Shown: positions 36,800-49,059, numbered from the stretch's first letter. The stretch is 64,000 nucleotides of DNA from Vitis vinifera (GCF_030704535.1 NC_081817.1:2371001-2435000), one strand, 5' to 3'. The notes: a model not told the origin generated them from the sequence alone. Program-made: numbers and translations.

Positions 36800-37855
36800 A
36801 TGGCTTTCAACTCATGTAAGCTTACCAAACTTGGTTGAGTTGTATGTTTGTTAATTTTCTTGTTTTCTTGATAAATTAATCCGTATAGATATTATCTGCT
36901 TCGAGTCTAAAGCATTCTCATGATTTAAAAACACATTTATAAAATTAAGAGGAGTTTATACATAAATAGCGTCAAATTTTTTTTCTCCTATCTATTATGA
37001 GATTTCATGTATATATATATTCAACTCACATAAGCTTACCAAACATGGGGTTGAGTTATATGTTTGTAAGTTTCCTTGTTTTCTTGATAAATTAATCCAT
37101 ATAAATATTATTCACTTTAGGCTTAAAGAGTTCTCACGATTTAAAAACATGTTTATAAAATTAAGAGGAGTTGATATATAAATGTATAGCATCAAAATTT
37201 CTTTCTCCTTACCAAACTTGGCTGAGTTATATGTTTGTTAATTTCCTTATTTTCTTGATAAATTAATCCATGTAGATATTATCTACTTCAAACTTAAAAA
37301 GTTCTCACAATTTAAAAGCACGTTTATAAATTAAAGGGAGTTAATACATAAATAATGTCAAAAAATTTTGTTAGTTTGTTTCCTCGTTAGTTAATGCATA
37401 AATAATATCATATATAGCGTTAACTCTGGTAAGCTTACCAAGCATGGGGTTGAGTTATATGTATGTTACTTTGTTAGTTTATTTGTTTTCTTGATAGATT
37501 AATCTATATAGATATTATCCATTTTAGGCTTAAAAAGTTTTCACGATTTAAAAACATGTTTATAAAATTAAGAGGAGTTCCTACATAAATATATAACATC
37601 AAATTCTTTTTTTCTCCTATATATATATATATATATATATTTATTTATTTATTTATTCAACTTAGGTAAGCTTACCAAACTTAGCTGAGTTATATGTTTG
37701 TTAATTTCCTTATTTTTTTGATAAATTAATCTGTATAGATATTATCTGTTTCAAGCCTAAAGAGTTTTCACGATTTAAAAACATGTTTAGAAAATTAAGA
37801 GGAGTTAATACATAAATAGCATCAAATTTTTTTCTTTTATCTAATGTGAGATTTC
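36800..37855 (+). repeat. Tandem array of about 200-bp units (unit B)
   Basis: Five units begin near 36817, 37031, 37211, 37429 and 37667. The array matches 13165-14160 unit for unit, so it predates the A/B duplication. A TA run with TTTA repeats at 37618-37656 is an extra expansion not found in unit A. Confidence 0.78.
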
Positions 37856-37937
37856 ATATATATATATATATATATATATACACAATTGCAATTGAGTTGT
37901 TACATAACTAATTTTGGTTTTATGGTCTAATTCATGC

Positions 37938-39111
37938 ATGGCAACCAAAGCAACCCCTGAGATGAACTTGAAGCTTCTAATCAACACACAGGACAATAAA
38001 GTTGTCTTCGCTGAAGCTGAAAAAGATTTCATAGATTTACTGTTCAACCTCCTAACTTTGCCTATTGGCACCATTGTGGGTTTCCTCCCAAAAGAAGTTT
38101 GTCTAGGAGGCCTGCATAAGAGTGTGAAAAAACTAGAGGGAGCTTACTTGCAGCCTAACCAGAGCTCAGACTCGCCCTTGAAGTTGAACACACCAGCATA
38201 TGCTATTCTTCCTCTCTTTAATCCTTCTTCATCAAGGAGTAATGATCCTTTCTTTCATTGCTCTTCATCAAGGAGTTATGGTCATGTGCAGGGCTTGGTT
38301 ACCTACATGGTGACTGATGACTTGTCGATTACACCCATGTCCCTGACAGCAACCATGGCTTTGTTTAAGAAGTGCAACATAGAGGAAGTTAATGTTCTTG
38401 AGGAGAAGGTGGTTAAAATTGGTTTTGATGAGGTAAACAATCCTCTAGCTTATTGGGTTTTAATTGATTTCTTTTCTAGCCTATTCTCTTGTAGATTTGG
38501 TTGGAGTTATCTTTTTTCCATAACACAATTAATTGGTAGATGTTACTTGCAAATCAATTACCAAATCATTAAGCCTTGTTTGTTTGGTAATTGATTTTGA
38601 AAATAGTTTTTTATTTTGTAGAATAAAAAGAAAAACACATTTTCAATTAAGAAACAAAAAATATAATGTTTTTAAGTTGCTTTTAAAAATAATTATAGAA
38701 ATACAAAAGAATTATTAAAAATAAAGCATTACATGTATTTAAAAACATAAACAAAAAGTAAATTAAAAAACATTTTAGATTCGTGTTTTTGTTTTATAAA
38801 ATACCATAAAATAGTTTTTAAAAACCGTTTTCATGAATGTTTTTAAAAACATAGCCTTCATTTTTCTTTAAAAGTTTTGAAAGGTACATTCTTTTTGAAT
38901 GTTTATTTAATCAATCTTTTTGTTCACTTTTCAGGCTTTGCAGTTGTTGAAGTGTTCTCTGCAGTCCAACGCAGCTCTCACTGAAGTCTTCCTTGAGAAA
39001 GAAGAAACACAACAGTCCAAAGCAGCTCCCGCAGTTGCCGCAGTTGGCGCACCTCCCGCAGTTGCCGCAGTTGGCGATATGGGGTGTGGTTGTGGAATCA
39101 GTTGCTGGTAG
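37938..39111 (+). CDS. Class III DUF674 protein, tail truncated by inserted sequence (unit B)
   Basis: Exon 1 is 37938-38432 (165 codons) and exon 2 is 38935-39111 after TTTTCAG; total 223 residues. It starts MATKATPEMNLKLLIN and carries the same 12-residue Ser-linker insertion as the gene at 14252. By eye exon 1 differs from that gene at seven positions, five of them changing the residue, while the 502-bp intron is identical. Exon 2 starts ALQLLKCSLQSN and enters an Ala-Val-Pro tail. A stretch of about 94 bp (39075-39168), copied from the noncoding block, then ends the protein with DMGCGCGISCW. The old tail continues uselessly to 39241. The DUF674 core is intact. Confidence 0.75.
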
Positions 39112-39168
39112 TGGGTATGATAGATAGGGAGGTGGTGAGCTTGTCATGACGTTTCAAACAGGAGCGGT
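39075..39168 (+). other. About 94 bp copied from noncoding block DNA into exon 2
   Basis: The stretch aligns with 46201-46290 (and with 28654-28740), including GTTGCTGGTAGTGGGTAT, ATAGATAGGGAGGTGGTGAG, CATGACGTTT and AGGAGCGG. The gene at 14252 has no such sequence at this place. It introduces the stop at 39109-39111. There is no target duplication or element end. Confidence 0.8.
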
Positions 39169-39241
39169 TGCCGCAGTTGCCGAAGTTGCCGCACGTCCCG
39201 CACCTCCGGCAGTTACCATTAACAGTCGCAGCTACCGCTGA

Positions 39242-39847
39242 AGTATTACAAATACAAAAGGACTATGAATATGATTGTTTGAGCAGGAGACCGACGTAGT
39301 ATTAAACTCCGTTTTCGAATTTGCAAAAATAAAAAAATTGTAAGTCTCTAAATAATGTTTATTTTTACATGCCTTTATATAATGTAAACTCTATTTGTCC
39401 CCAATTTTATAGAACTAGAATAAGAAGAATAATAATTAACCTGCTATATAATTTGTTCAAGATCTATTCAAATTAAAGAGAAAGCCGAAGGGAGATTTAC
39501 TATTATAAATACTCCACAAAAATTTATTCGAACCCATCAAAAGCAACCGATTGGTTCAATTTTTAACAATCATGAAGTTCGGTTGGGTTTTATTATTATA
39601 GTCAAAACAATTTTCAAATACATCAATTCTACAACCAACGTATATTTAAAAACTTAAAATGTTCTTAATATGTTTTTCATATTTTTAAATATACTTTAAA
39701 AATAACTTTTATTGCAATAATTTATTTTTAATTATTTTTCATATATTATATAATTATTATTTAAAATAATATTTAAAAAATAAGTAAAAATTATTAAAAG
39801 GTATTATATGAAAAATATTATATTTTTTATTTTTTAAAATAAAAGGA
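39242..39847. other. 3' flank of the class III gene (unit B)
   Basis: Aligns with 15492-16265 and lacks about 190 bp present there, joined at about 39595. No gene is seen. Confidence 0.5.
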
Positions 39848-41577
39848 TGTGTGGATCCCGCATTTTTGCACGTGTTTCCACTCGAATGGTGAACTCGTTT
39901 TTTTATTTGAAAAAAGATTTATTTTTTTAGAAAACGACTTGAAGTTGCTATTTATTTTTGTTTTATTTTTAAAGGGAAAACAAAATAAGAAAGAAAACCC
40001 TAAGTGTGACTCCTTATTTGGAAAAGAAGGTTTGTGAAAAACTAAATCTGGGTTTGGGGGTCAGGTTACTTATTAGGAAGGTACGGTGAAGACCGTAACA
40101 CCCCTCTAAGCCTCTAAAAATAGATCTCTACTAAATAAAATAAAACAAGCATGATAATCGATAAGGAAATCAATGGATACCAAAATAATCATACACTGGA
40201 AGCCAAAACATGCATAGAGAATAGTCAAAGTGAGAGTGAGACAATACCTTAGCGATGAACAATAATGCGCTATCATGAAATGAGGTTAGTGCACAATAAT
40301 GAGTACAAAATATATCACATGCATCACTAAACAGAATAAGAAACCATTATTGACAGACACTGCACTTCACTCAAATTTATTTTTATTTTAAAGAAAACAT
40401 CACTGATGTTGGGTCCCCGCCAAAACCCAATTTATTTTATATGAATTAATTCCACGAATTCCACGACTTGGAGTTATAGAATTTAATTCATACTTATTTT
40501 AAAACAATTTAAAAATCAAGAAGGAAAAAAATGTGAAAAATGCTTGCTAAAGATAAAATGACAACAAATTTTATTGAAAATGGGATTTTTGAGACCTAAA
40601 AATTTTTAAGGATGAAAAGTTGTGGAATCAAAACAAGATTTTTATTTTGAAAATCAATTTTAAAAGACACGCATGAAGATGGATAAAAAAAACACATGGG
40701 TTTTGAAAAGGAGCATAAGAGGGTGGCCAATGAAAAATGGGGTCATGCGTGTGGGCCCGGGGTGGAGATAGGCAATCACTAATGAGGGTGATCCCCATCT
40801 GGGTGGTGTATTGTACAAAGCAGAAAACCCAATTTCGATTCCACATAGTTGTATCTTTGCCGCTTCTTTAACTTTCATTTTTGCTTTGGCAACATTTGCA
40901 TTGGTTGGCACCATATTTGCTTACTCAACCTTTGGCTCAGGTTTTCTATTTTCTAAAGAATAGGTTGGGAGACCTTCCTCTAAATTAGAATCATCAAATT
41001 CAGAAATTTTTTGACTCAAACTCAAATCATGGACTTGTATAGTCTACATGTGGGGTTGACAAAGGTAAATCTGGTAGAGGTTTGAATGCATGTGGATGGC
41101 AGCATGGGGGTCGAGCAGTGCCAAAGTGGGACTGCATGATAATTCCTCTCTTGCCAATGATGAAGAGTCACCTAAGATCTCTAAGGCCACTTGACTTTTT
41201 ATCCGTTTAAACCCATGCGAGATGCGAGAGCACACCTGGCAACGAGGCTACATTTGGCATGAGAGTCACGTGAGGAAATGGAGCGGGGTCAGAGATTAAA
41301 AGGGCTCATGCAAAGGATTGAAGGAACTGATGCAGGTCATTGGAGATAGAACAAGACGATAGCTTCTCTCCTCTTCCCTGCAGCCTTACAGTCTTGTGGA
41401 TAGTGGAACCTTTCATTCCAACGTGGAACAACAAGATCTTTAATTGTGCCAAATACAACTTGCTCAAACAGATTGTACAGTCCCATCTTCACCAATTACT
41501 TCCAACTCTAGGGATGTCTTCTCCTTCAGAACCACCAAACTCAAGGTCTCGATCCTTGTCTGGGTTACTTAGGTCAG
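39848..41577. repeat. Noncoding 4.1 kb block, left part (unit B)
   Basis: Copy of 16266-17995. It starts at the same junction (AAAAGGA then TGTGTGGATC). It is interrupted by the copia element. Confidence 0.55.
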
Positions 41578-41582
41578 CTTCC
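41578..41582. repeat. Target-site duplication CTTCC, left
   Basis: CTTCC flanks the copia element here and at 45738-45742. Unit A carries one copy at 17996-18000, the empty site. Confidence 0.9.
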
Positions 41583-42094
41583 TGAAGAAAATTTAAACAG
41601 CATAGGATCACATGTTGACATTTAAGCATCCATTGAACGGCAAAAACGGAAACGTTCACCTTGGTTAATTCCGTGAAAGGCCATTTCTAGCTCTTTTCTG
41701 GTATTCAGGAAGCTCCTCCAGTGCTTGATGGTGCGAGAATTACAGGTCAATGAGCTCTTCCCTTCTACACCCGGATTCAGTCCAAAACGAGAGTGCGTGC
41801 TCTCTTTCAGCCAAAGGAGGAAGGAGCAGGGAGCAACCAACCTCACAGAGAGAGCCCTTCCTTTTCTTTTATGTATATATATAAATAAATAAATATATTC
41901 ATATATATATCACACACATTATTTGGACCACCACTTGACTTAATGGGCCAGTCAAGTGAATTAGGGTGAGCCCATAAAAAATCAAGCAACAATATGTGTC
42001 CAGTCCCATTATGGACCACAATGCAAAAATAAATAACACTGATTTATGACATTATTAAATTGATTATGTAAGTCCACACATAAAAATTCCAACA
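41583..42094 (-). repeat. 3' LTR of the copia element (element on minus strand)
   Basis: Starts TGAAGAAAATTT and ends AATTCCAACA on the plus strand. Matches 45224-45737. A long open frame across it (41622-41846, minus) is also present in the other LTR and is not a gene. Confidence 0.92.
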
Positions 42095-42303
42095 ATCTCC
42101 CACTTGGACTACATAATCAAACATTACAACATACACATAATCATAAATCAATGTCCCATAGAATCTCATCAAAAATAAATAATCAAAAGCAATCATATAT
42201 GCTTCATTGCTTGATTCATAGGGAAATGTACAATAATAGCAATCCTTTCAACAATAACATAGTATTACAATACCAAAAATGGCTCCCACTAACTTAATAC
42301 AAC

Positions 42304-42705
42304 CTAGGCTTCCAACAACCCCATTTGAGATACATGTTCCTGAAACGCAATTATGGGTAAGCCTTTTGTTAATGGATCTGCCAACATACTTTTTGTGGAC
42401 ATGTGTTCAATGTCAATAAGAGACTTTGCCACTTTCTCCTTAACAAAATAGAACTTTACATCAATATGTTTGGAGCGAGAAATACTCCTAGTGTTCTTGG
42501 AGAAAGCAACAGCTGCGGAATTATCACAAAATAATTTCAGCGGTCTAGAAATGGAGTCAACAACTCCTAAAGCTGAAACAAAATTCCGCATCCACATAGC
42601 ATGACAACAAGCCTCATAACATGCCACATACTCTGCCTCCATAGTTGAGGATGCTGTAAGTGTCTGCTTTACACTTTTCCAAGATACAGCTCCTCCTGCC
42701 ATCAT
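42304..42705 (-). pseudogene. Copia RNase H fragment
   Basis: Minus-strand frame with [20 protein letters not shown], then CDNSAAV and [13 protein letters not shown], typical of the copia RNase H end of pol. The C-terminal end of the polyprotein is present. It is separated from the reverse transcriptase part by a stop and frameshift near 42730-42825. Confidence 0.88.
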
Positions 42706-42825
42706 AAAAATATAGCCCGTAGTGGATTACTTATCATCTATGCAACCAGCAAAATCAGCATCACAAAACCCAACTACATTAAGTAAGCTGGTGCGCTGAT
42801 ATGTCAACATTAAGTCCTTAGTTCC

Positions 42826-43320
42826 TTACAAATACCTAAGGACCTTCTTAGCTGCTTTCCAATGTTGACTTCCAGGATTGCTCAAGTACCTTCCCAACAT
42901 GCCCACAACAAAAGCAATATCAGGGCGTGTACCTACTTGAGCATACGTAAGGCTGCCCACCATAGATGAATAAGGAATGGTCTTCATTTCCTCTCTCTCA
43001 TCATCATTTTGAGGACACTGAGCCTTTGAAAATTTATCACCCTTCACAATTGGCGCTTTAGTAGATTTACAGTTGTGCATATTGAACCTCTTCAATATCC
43101 TTTCAATATAAGCTCTTTGAGACAATTTAAGCACTCCATTAGCCCTATCACGAAGAATCTTTATGCCCAAAACATAAGAAGCCTCACCAAGATCCTTCAT
43201 GTCAAAATGGGTTGACAACATGTGCTTTGTCTCAATCAACAAGTTAGGATCATTTGACGCGAGTAGTATATCATCAACATATAAAACAAGAAATATGTAA
43301 CTACTCCCACTGACCCTCAA
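42826..43320 (-). pseudogene. Copia reverse transcriptase fragment
   Basis: Minus-strand frame with LYVDDILLAS, the catalytic YVDD motif, followed by MKDLGEASYVLG and TRPDIAFVVG. The N-terminal half of the reverse transcriptase is missing, so the fragment cannot be active. Confidence 0.88.
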
Positions 43321-43441
43321 ATATATGCATCTGTCAACTGTATTCTCTTTAAAACCATTTTGGATGGTAATACTATCAAACTTCAGATACCACTAGATCT
43401 TTCATCAACAGAGCTCACATCTTCAAAATATACAACCCTGT

Positions 43442-43963
43442 CTAACTCAATGATCCTGGTGGTATGAGATGAACAATAAAATCTGGAACCCCTTGATCCA
43501 ATGCAATAGCCAACAAAGAAACCACTAATGGTTTTAGGATCAAGTTTCTTTGACTGTGGGTTTTAGGGCCTAACCACGCTTCTACTGCGCATAGCTCATA
43601 AGGTGTCTTAAGCACAGACTTACTGGACACTTGATTCAAAATATATGCCGCAGTCCTTAAGGCTTCACCCCACAGAAATTCTGGTAAGGAGGAATTAGAC
43701 AACATGCACCTCACCATATCCAACAATGTGCGATTCCTCCTTTCTGCAACCCCATTCTGTTGAGGAGTGCCTGACATTGTATATCTAGCATCAATGCCGC
43801 ATTCCAACAGAAACTTAGCAAATGGTCCAGAATTCCATCGAGTCTCATCATATCTCCCATAATACTCACCATCTCTAACCAATCTCTCTAATCTTTGCCT
43901 AGAAATATGACCTAGGCGTTTGTGCCACAATATGGAAGAACTCAAATTTACTTGGCTTATCAA
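43442..43963 (-). pseudogene. Copia integrase fragment with internal deletion
   Basis: Reads LWHKRLGHISRQRLERLV (pre-integrase region) and then jumps into the late core with GTPQQNGVAERRNRTLLD. The zinc finger and first catalytic residues between them are missing. Confidence 0.85.
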
Positions 43964-44776
43964 CTCTCAAAGCCCAGTCCAAAATGTGCATAATCATATG
44001 CACATTGAAAGACTCAAAACATTCCTCAAAATTATTCCAGTAAGAGGTTTGATGGCAGACAATTGCAGAGTAATACCAGGATTGCTAGTAGCTGGAAAAT
44101 AGCAAATTAAGCAATATGCATTTTACTTCAAAATCATGCATTTGCTAGTTTCTAGAATTTCTCAATTTAGCAATAGCTTGGAATTTTAAAAATTCCACGG
44201 CGGTAAGGACAACTAATTAAATATCACAACCAAGATGCACTAATTTTATTACCGAAAGGGCAAAGAAAATTAGTACGATTCATAATATAAAATTAATTTC
44301 CTTCACCAATCCAAGCATCCTACCAAATATTATAATCATCAATAGGACAATCACAATACCCGTATGGACCTTAGTTATCACAATAATAAAACAATCAAAA
44401 GATGGAGATAAAATATCTCAACAAAGACAATTTGACACATATAGGATCACGATATGCAACCACACATATGTTCACTATTGTCATGAATAAAATTCAAAAT
44501 ATCTTAATTTCACAATTTGACACACTTGGAATTGTGATAGGCAATCACACAAGTGTGCTTCATTTCCTCAATAAATTGAAATATTTAACAAAATTGACAT
44601 AGGACAACATTATTGATATTAGGAAAAATTATACCATAAAGAACAATAATAATAATAATTGTCCCAATAAAGTCAAATTTAACAAATGCATAAAAATTCT
44701 AGCATATGCACAATCATTCCAATAATACCAAGGCAACAAACAAACAAAAAAAAAAAAATTGGTTTTTTTTTTTTTA

Positions 44777-44804
44777 TGACGTCATGATGACGTCATCACG
44801 TCAC
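44777..44804. promoter_or_regulatory. Cluster of TGACGTCA sites in the copia leader
   Basis: TGACGTCA occurs at 44777-44784 and 44788-44795, and a third related TCACGTCA follows at 44796-44803. This palindrome is the core recognised by plant bZIP factors of the TGA type. It lies about 430 bp inside the element from its 5' LTR (element orientation). Confidence 0.45.
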
Positions 44805-45208
44805 TATTCATCTCCTTCTCCAGCTGAACACGGCCTGGTGCAGGAGAAAAAAAAGTTTTCCTTTTTCGGCCAAAATTTTGGGCATTTTCCGACAAAAAAC
44901 GCTTAGATTTCCATCCTCAAACATCAAACCTTCAATCTAATCCCAAAATTTGCACAAAAAAACGCATAATAGAAAGAACCAAAGCAAGCCCTAATTCTCG
45001 AAATCCCACCAAACAAGCTCCAAAAATCAAATAAAATGATGGGTTTTGCTCCAAACAATATTCTCTACAAGTTTCCAACAACAATCGGGCTTGAAAACAG
45101 AGAATCAACATCAAACGAGAAATAAAATTCCAAAAAAATGGCTTCCACCACAGGAAACGGGAAACCCAAAAATTAACCCAAAATTGCAGCTCAAATGCCA
45201 TCCATGTT

Positions 45209-45223
45209 GGCTCTGATACCAAT
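45209..45223 (-). other. Primer-binding site of the copia element
   Basis: On the minus strand the sequence after the LTR reads ATTGGTATCAGAGCC, matching the 3' end of plant initiator tRNA-Met as in most copia elements. Confidence 0.88.
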
Positions 45224-45737
45224 TGAAGAAAATTTAAACAGCATAGGATCACATGTTGACATTTAAGCATCCATTGAACGGCAAAAACGAAAACGTTCAC
45301 CTTGGTTAATTCCGTGAAAGGCCATTTCTAGCTCTTTTCTGGTATTCAGGAAGCTCCTCCAGTGCTTGATGGTGCGAGAATTACAGGTCAATGAGCTCTT
45401 CCCTTCTACACCCGGATTCAGTCCAAAACGAGAGTGCGTGCTCTCTTTCAGCCAAAGGAGGAAGGAGCAGGGAGCAGCCAACCTCACAGAGAGAGCCCTT
45501 CCTTTTCTTTTATGTATATATATAAATAAATAAATATATTCATATATATATATCACACACATTATTTGGACCACCACTTGACTTAATGGGCCAGTCAAGT
45601 GAATTAGGGTGAGCCCATAAAAAATCAAGCAACAATATGTGTCCAGTCCCATTATGGACCACAATGCAAAAATAAATAACACTGATTTATGACATTATTA
45701 AATTGATTATGTAAGTCCACACATAAAAATTCCAACA
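45224..45737 (-). repeat. 5' LTR of the copia element (element on minus strand)
   Basis: Almost identical to 41583-42094. The right target duplication CTTCC follows at 45738-45742. Confidence 0.92.
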
Positions 45738-45742
45738 CTTCC

Positions 45743-48127
45743 TTAAAGCCGCGTCTATCCATATGTCTTGCTTTCACCTGAGTCATTCCTTTGTTCATCC
45801 TCAAGCTTCTAATATTTGTAGCATGGTCAGGACCATGTGCTACGCCTTTGAAATGTATGCAAGCTCATCAACTTTTGATGGATTTCCAACTCTTGCCTCT
45901 TCCTAAACAGTGTCAAGGTTTCCTCACATCCTCCATTAATTTCTACCAATGCTAGAAAATATCATGCGTGCCATGCAAGTAGGGGGGTGGGAAAGGTGAC
46001 AAGGAGATCGGGTAGAGGATTGGGTATAGGTGGATGGTTGCGAAAGTGATGAGCTGAATGGGTGAGTGCGTTCTGGTGATCAGGTTCGGTGGATATGAAT
46101 AATGGGGACTGGTGGGTATGAAGGGTGTGGGTTATGATTGACGGAATGGGTGGTGGAAGGTAGTGAGAAAAGTGGGTTTAGTGGGTATTGAAAGATGGAC
46201 ATATGGGTATGGTGGTTGAATAAGTTGTTGGTAGTGGGTATAATAGATAGGGAGGTGGTGAGTTTATCATGACGTTTTAGACAGGAGCGGTTTGGCTTGA
46301 GATTAAGGTTTGATAGAATGGGGTTTCAGTTGAGGGTTTTACGAAGGTTTTGGGTGGCCATGCATGGCAGTGCAAAGGTGGGAGAGATGGTGGCTACATC
46401 GGCACTTGCGTCCTTGGGCACCCCATCACCTCGATACTTCAGCTAGCATGTCGTGTTCTGGCCCTGGCAGGTGTCACACTGGGCTATCATAGAAGAGGGC
46501 TCAAAAGCATTGTTGGTAATTTCAGCTGCTGAAAGTTGCTTATGGTATGCCTTTTCAGCAGAAATCACAGGAGCATAAGAAACTTTTTCTGGACTTGTGT
46601 ACCAATTGATTCCCATGAGCAATATTTCCTTCTTAAAAAAGTCTTGCTTATTTTCTTTTATCTGTTCAACACTTCAATTTCCCCAGATGCCTACTACTCA
46701 TGCATTCAGTTCCAAAAGTGTTCTAAATCAAGAGAAAGCGCTGACACTAGGGGACCCCTCGAGGTGTGTCCCTATAGAAGCTAAATCCATGCTAACAAGA
46801 CTCTCATCTTCACATTCAAGCACTACTCTCTGGAAGCACCAGGGGTACTCTTCACGCTAATTAATGGTGCCAACAAAATCAATTCTGAGCTTGGAAGACA
46901 CTCTCAACAGCTAGACTTCTTCCACAACTGAAGCTATTGGACCAACCTGAGCTCTTCAAAAAGCACACATATCAAGATGGCCAACCCAAACATGATACCC
47001 ACCACTCCAAAAATACCAGAAACAGAGGAGAAAGTAAAAAAAAAAAACAAAAACAAAGCATGCACAAACAAAAATAATATGGTTAAACCTAGCTCCATTT
47101 CATAAAGGTCAATGGGCTAGATACAGGTGGAATCAAAAGGAAGCAAGAGCATGATCTTTGATAATCAGATTCAGTGATGGATCCATATTCAACTCGTTCA
47201 TGAATAGAGAAATGCACAAGTTGCTTACAAACAGAGCTAAAAGAACCATACTAGAATAAAAGAAAATGCATAAAAATTGGTCTTAGATTTCACAAATATG
47301 CACAATATCTGATGTCAACATTCAAGCACCAAGATGAATCCAAAATCAGCAGGAAACAAGGGAGAATAGTCTAAAATGGGAAAATGTAAAATATGTTGTA
47401 ATCATGACTGGATAAGAAAAAGAGTAGCGAGCTGATTCTGTGCTTCTTCTCCTTCGCTTTTTCGCTTCTTGTCTTTGCTGCTCTAAATGCCCCTTTCTAC
47501 TCTCTAACTCCTTATGGAATGGCCCTCACTTAAGCTGAAATTATCTCTCTACCGATTCACTATTTCTATTTCACACATTTTTTTCAGCTCTCACTTAAAA
47601 CTACCCTTGAATCCCAGAAAATGAAAACCTACTATTCTCATCCTCAGTTCCTTTGTAAAACCCTTTTCCTTTTTTTTCCTCAGTTGGTTTCTTCCTCAAG
47701 CTCCCCTTCCCCTAATGGCCTCAAAACCGTCCTCAAAATCTTCTCACACACCTATCACCTGCTGATTGCCTCTTCCGAAAACGCCCACTTCCACTGACAA
47801 GGCAGTTGCCACTTCCTAATGACCTCTCCAAAGATGACACGTGGACCTCTAAAAACCTACCATGTGGCAAAAACAAATAGGTGCAAAAAATAAACCCAAA
47901 ATGGGGGTCTACAGGACTCCCCCCGCCTCCTTTGGCTGCTTCGGGCCCTCTACCACCCCAACAATGAGCACCTCCTCCACCTCAACAGCTGCGCAACCCT
48001 GCAAGAGAGGGCGGAGTTTTCCGCCTCTGTTGGGTCTGTTGCTGTCTTCGCCGCTACAGAGAATGTTAATGCTGTTGGGAACGTTGATGCGGTGAATCTC
48101 CACGACTCCACGCCTATTGCTTCGCTG
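45743..48127. repeat. Noncoding 4.1 kb block, right part (unit B)
   Basis: Aligns with 18001-18359 joined to 28559-30586. The empty site of the gypsy insertion is at 46105-46109. The part at 46201-46290 is the likely source type of the 94 bp found in the exon at 39075. No gene is seen. Confidence 0.55.
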
Positions 48128-48452
48128 CTTCTATTAGACATAAACAACAACAATTAAAGTCTTTTTTTAATGATCAACAAAAGACTTCATAGATTTTCTC
48201 TTCAACCTTCGGTTTTTGCCCATTGGAACTGTGATCAATATCCTTACAAAGAAGAACAATGCAGGTGGTTTTGGTAACTAGCATGAGATTGTCAAAAATC
48301 TCAGTGAAAGCACCTACTTTAATTGGACTCACTTAAACAATTATATTAAGTTTTGTTTGGCTCTATGATAGGGTTTGAAGATGCTGAAAGAAGGTTGGTT
48401 ATGTGAGATATTTCATGAGAACATTGCCTACACCATCACTAAGAAAGAATAG
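48128..48452 (+). pseudogene. Class II DUF674 pseudogene (unit B)
   Basis: Counterpart of 30587-30918. The first exon lacks its start and has frameshifts; LPIGTVIN is still readable. The last exon (48372-48452) is open: GLKMLKEGWLCEIF, then ENIAYTITKKE and a stop. Confidence 0.75.
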
Positions 48453-48484
48453 AACTCGGAAAAAATATATAAATACTTTAGAGG

Positions 48485-48955
48485 ATAAGGGAAAGAACAA
48501 AAATTCAAAACCATACTAACAAGAAGAGAATCAAAACCATTATTAAAGGAGGAGAAAGGAAAGAACCAAAACCACTTTGTCTTTACTTAATTATATAATG
48601 AATTTAAAACAAGAAAAAAAAAAAACACTTTCTTTATTTTCTTGATAGATTAATTTGTGTAGATATTTTCATTTTGGACTTAAAGAATTCTCACGATTTA
48701 AAAACGTGTTTATAAATTAATCTATGTAAGCTTATCAAACTTGGTTGAGTTATAAGTTTGTCAATTTCCTTGTTTTCTTGATAAATTAATCCATATAGAT
48801 ATTATCTGCTTATATGTTTATTGATTTCTTTATTTTCTTGATAGATTAATTTGTGTAGATATTTTCATTTTGGACTTAAAGAATTCTCACGATTTAAAAA
48901 CGTGTTTATAAAATTAGGAGGAATTCATACATAAATAGCATCAATTTTTTTTCTC
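48485..48955 (+). repeat. Upstream repeats of the second class III locus (unit B)
   Basis: One 120-bp unit (48485-48612) followed by about one and a half 200-bp units (48640-48955). Compared with 30955-31765 about 1 kb is deleted. The TTTATTTTCTTGATAGATTAAT part is repeated at 48631 and 48832, which suggests rearrangement through these repeats. Confidence 0.65.
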
Positions 48956-49059
48956 CTATCTAATATGGAATTTTTGGTATATATATACAACAACAGTATC
49001 TACAGGATTGAAATTGAATTATTGTATAACTAATTTTGGTTTTATGATCCAATTCATGC

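Larger units (their letters stand above)
41583..45737 (-). mobile_element. Ty1/copia LTR retrotransposon, 4.2 kb, internally deleted
   Basis: Minus-strand element with nearly identical LTRs of about 512 bp, a primer-binding site complementary to initiator tRNA-Met (TGGTATCAGAGC on the minus strand) and a purine-rich tract (AAGTGGGAGATTG on the minus strand) next to the downstream LTR. Only parts of pol remain. Gag is not found in 43964-45208, and large parts of integrase and reverse transcriptase are missing. The LTRs differ by two substitutions and one 2-bp indel by eye, so insertion is recent. Confidence 0.93.

Noticed and set aside
41622-41846. Minus-strand open frame of 74 codons, also at 45263-45682
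   Set aside because: It lies in the copia LTR and is duplicated only because the LTR is.
47909-48153. Overlapping minus-strand frames, also at 30317-30562
   Set aside because: They are on the GC-richer end of the noncoding block; the unit A and unit B versions do not keep the same frame or length, so coding is unlikely.
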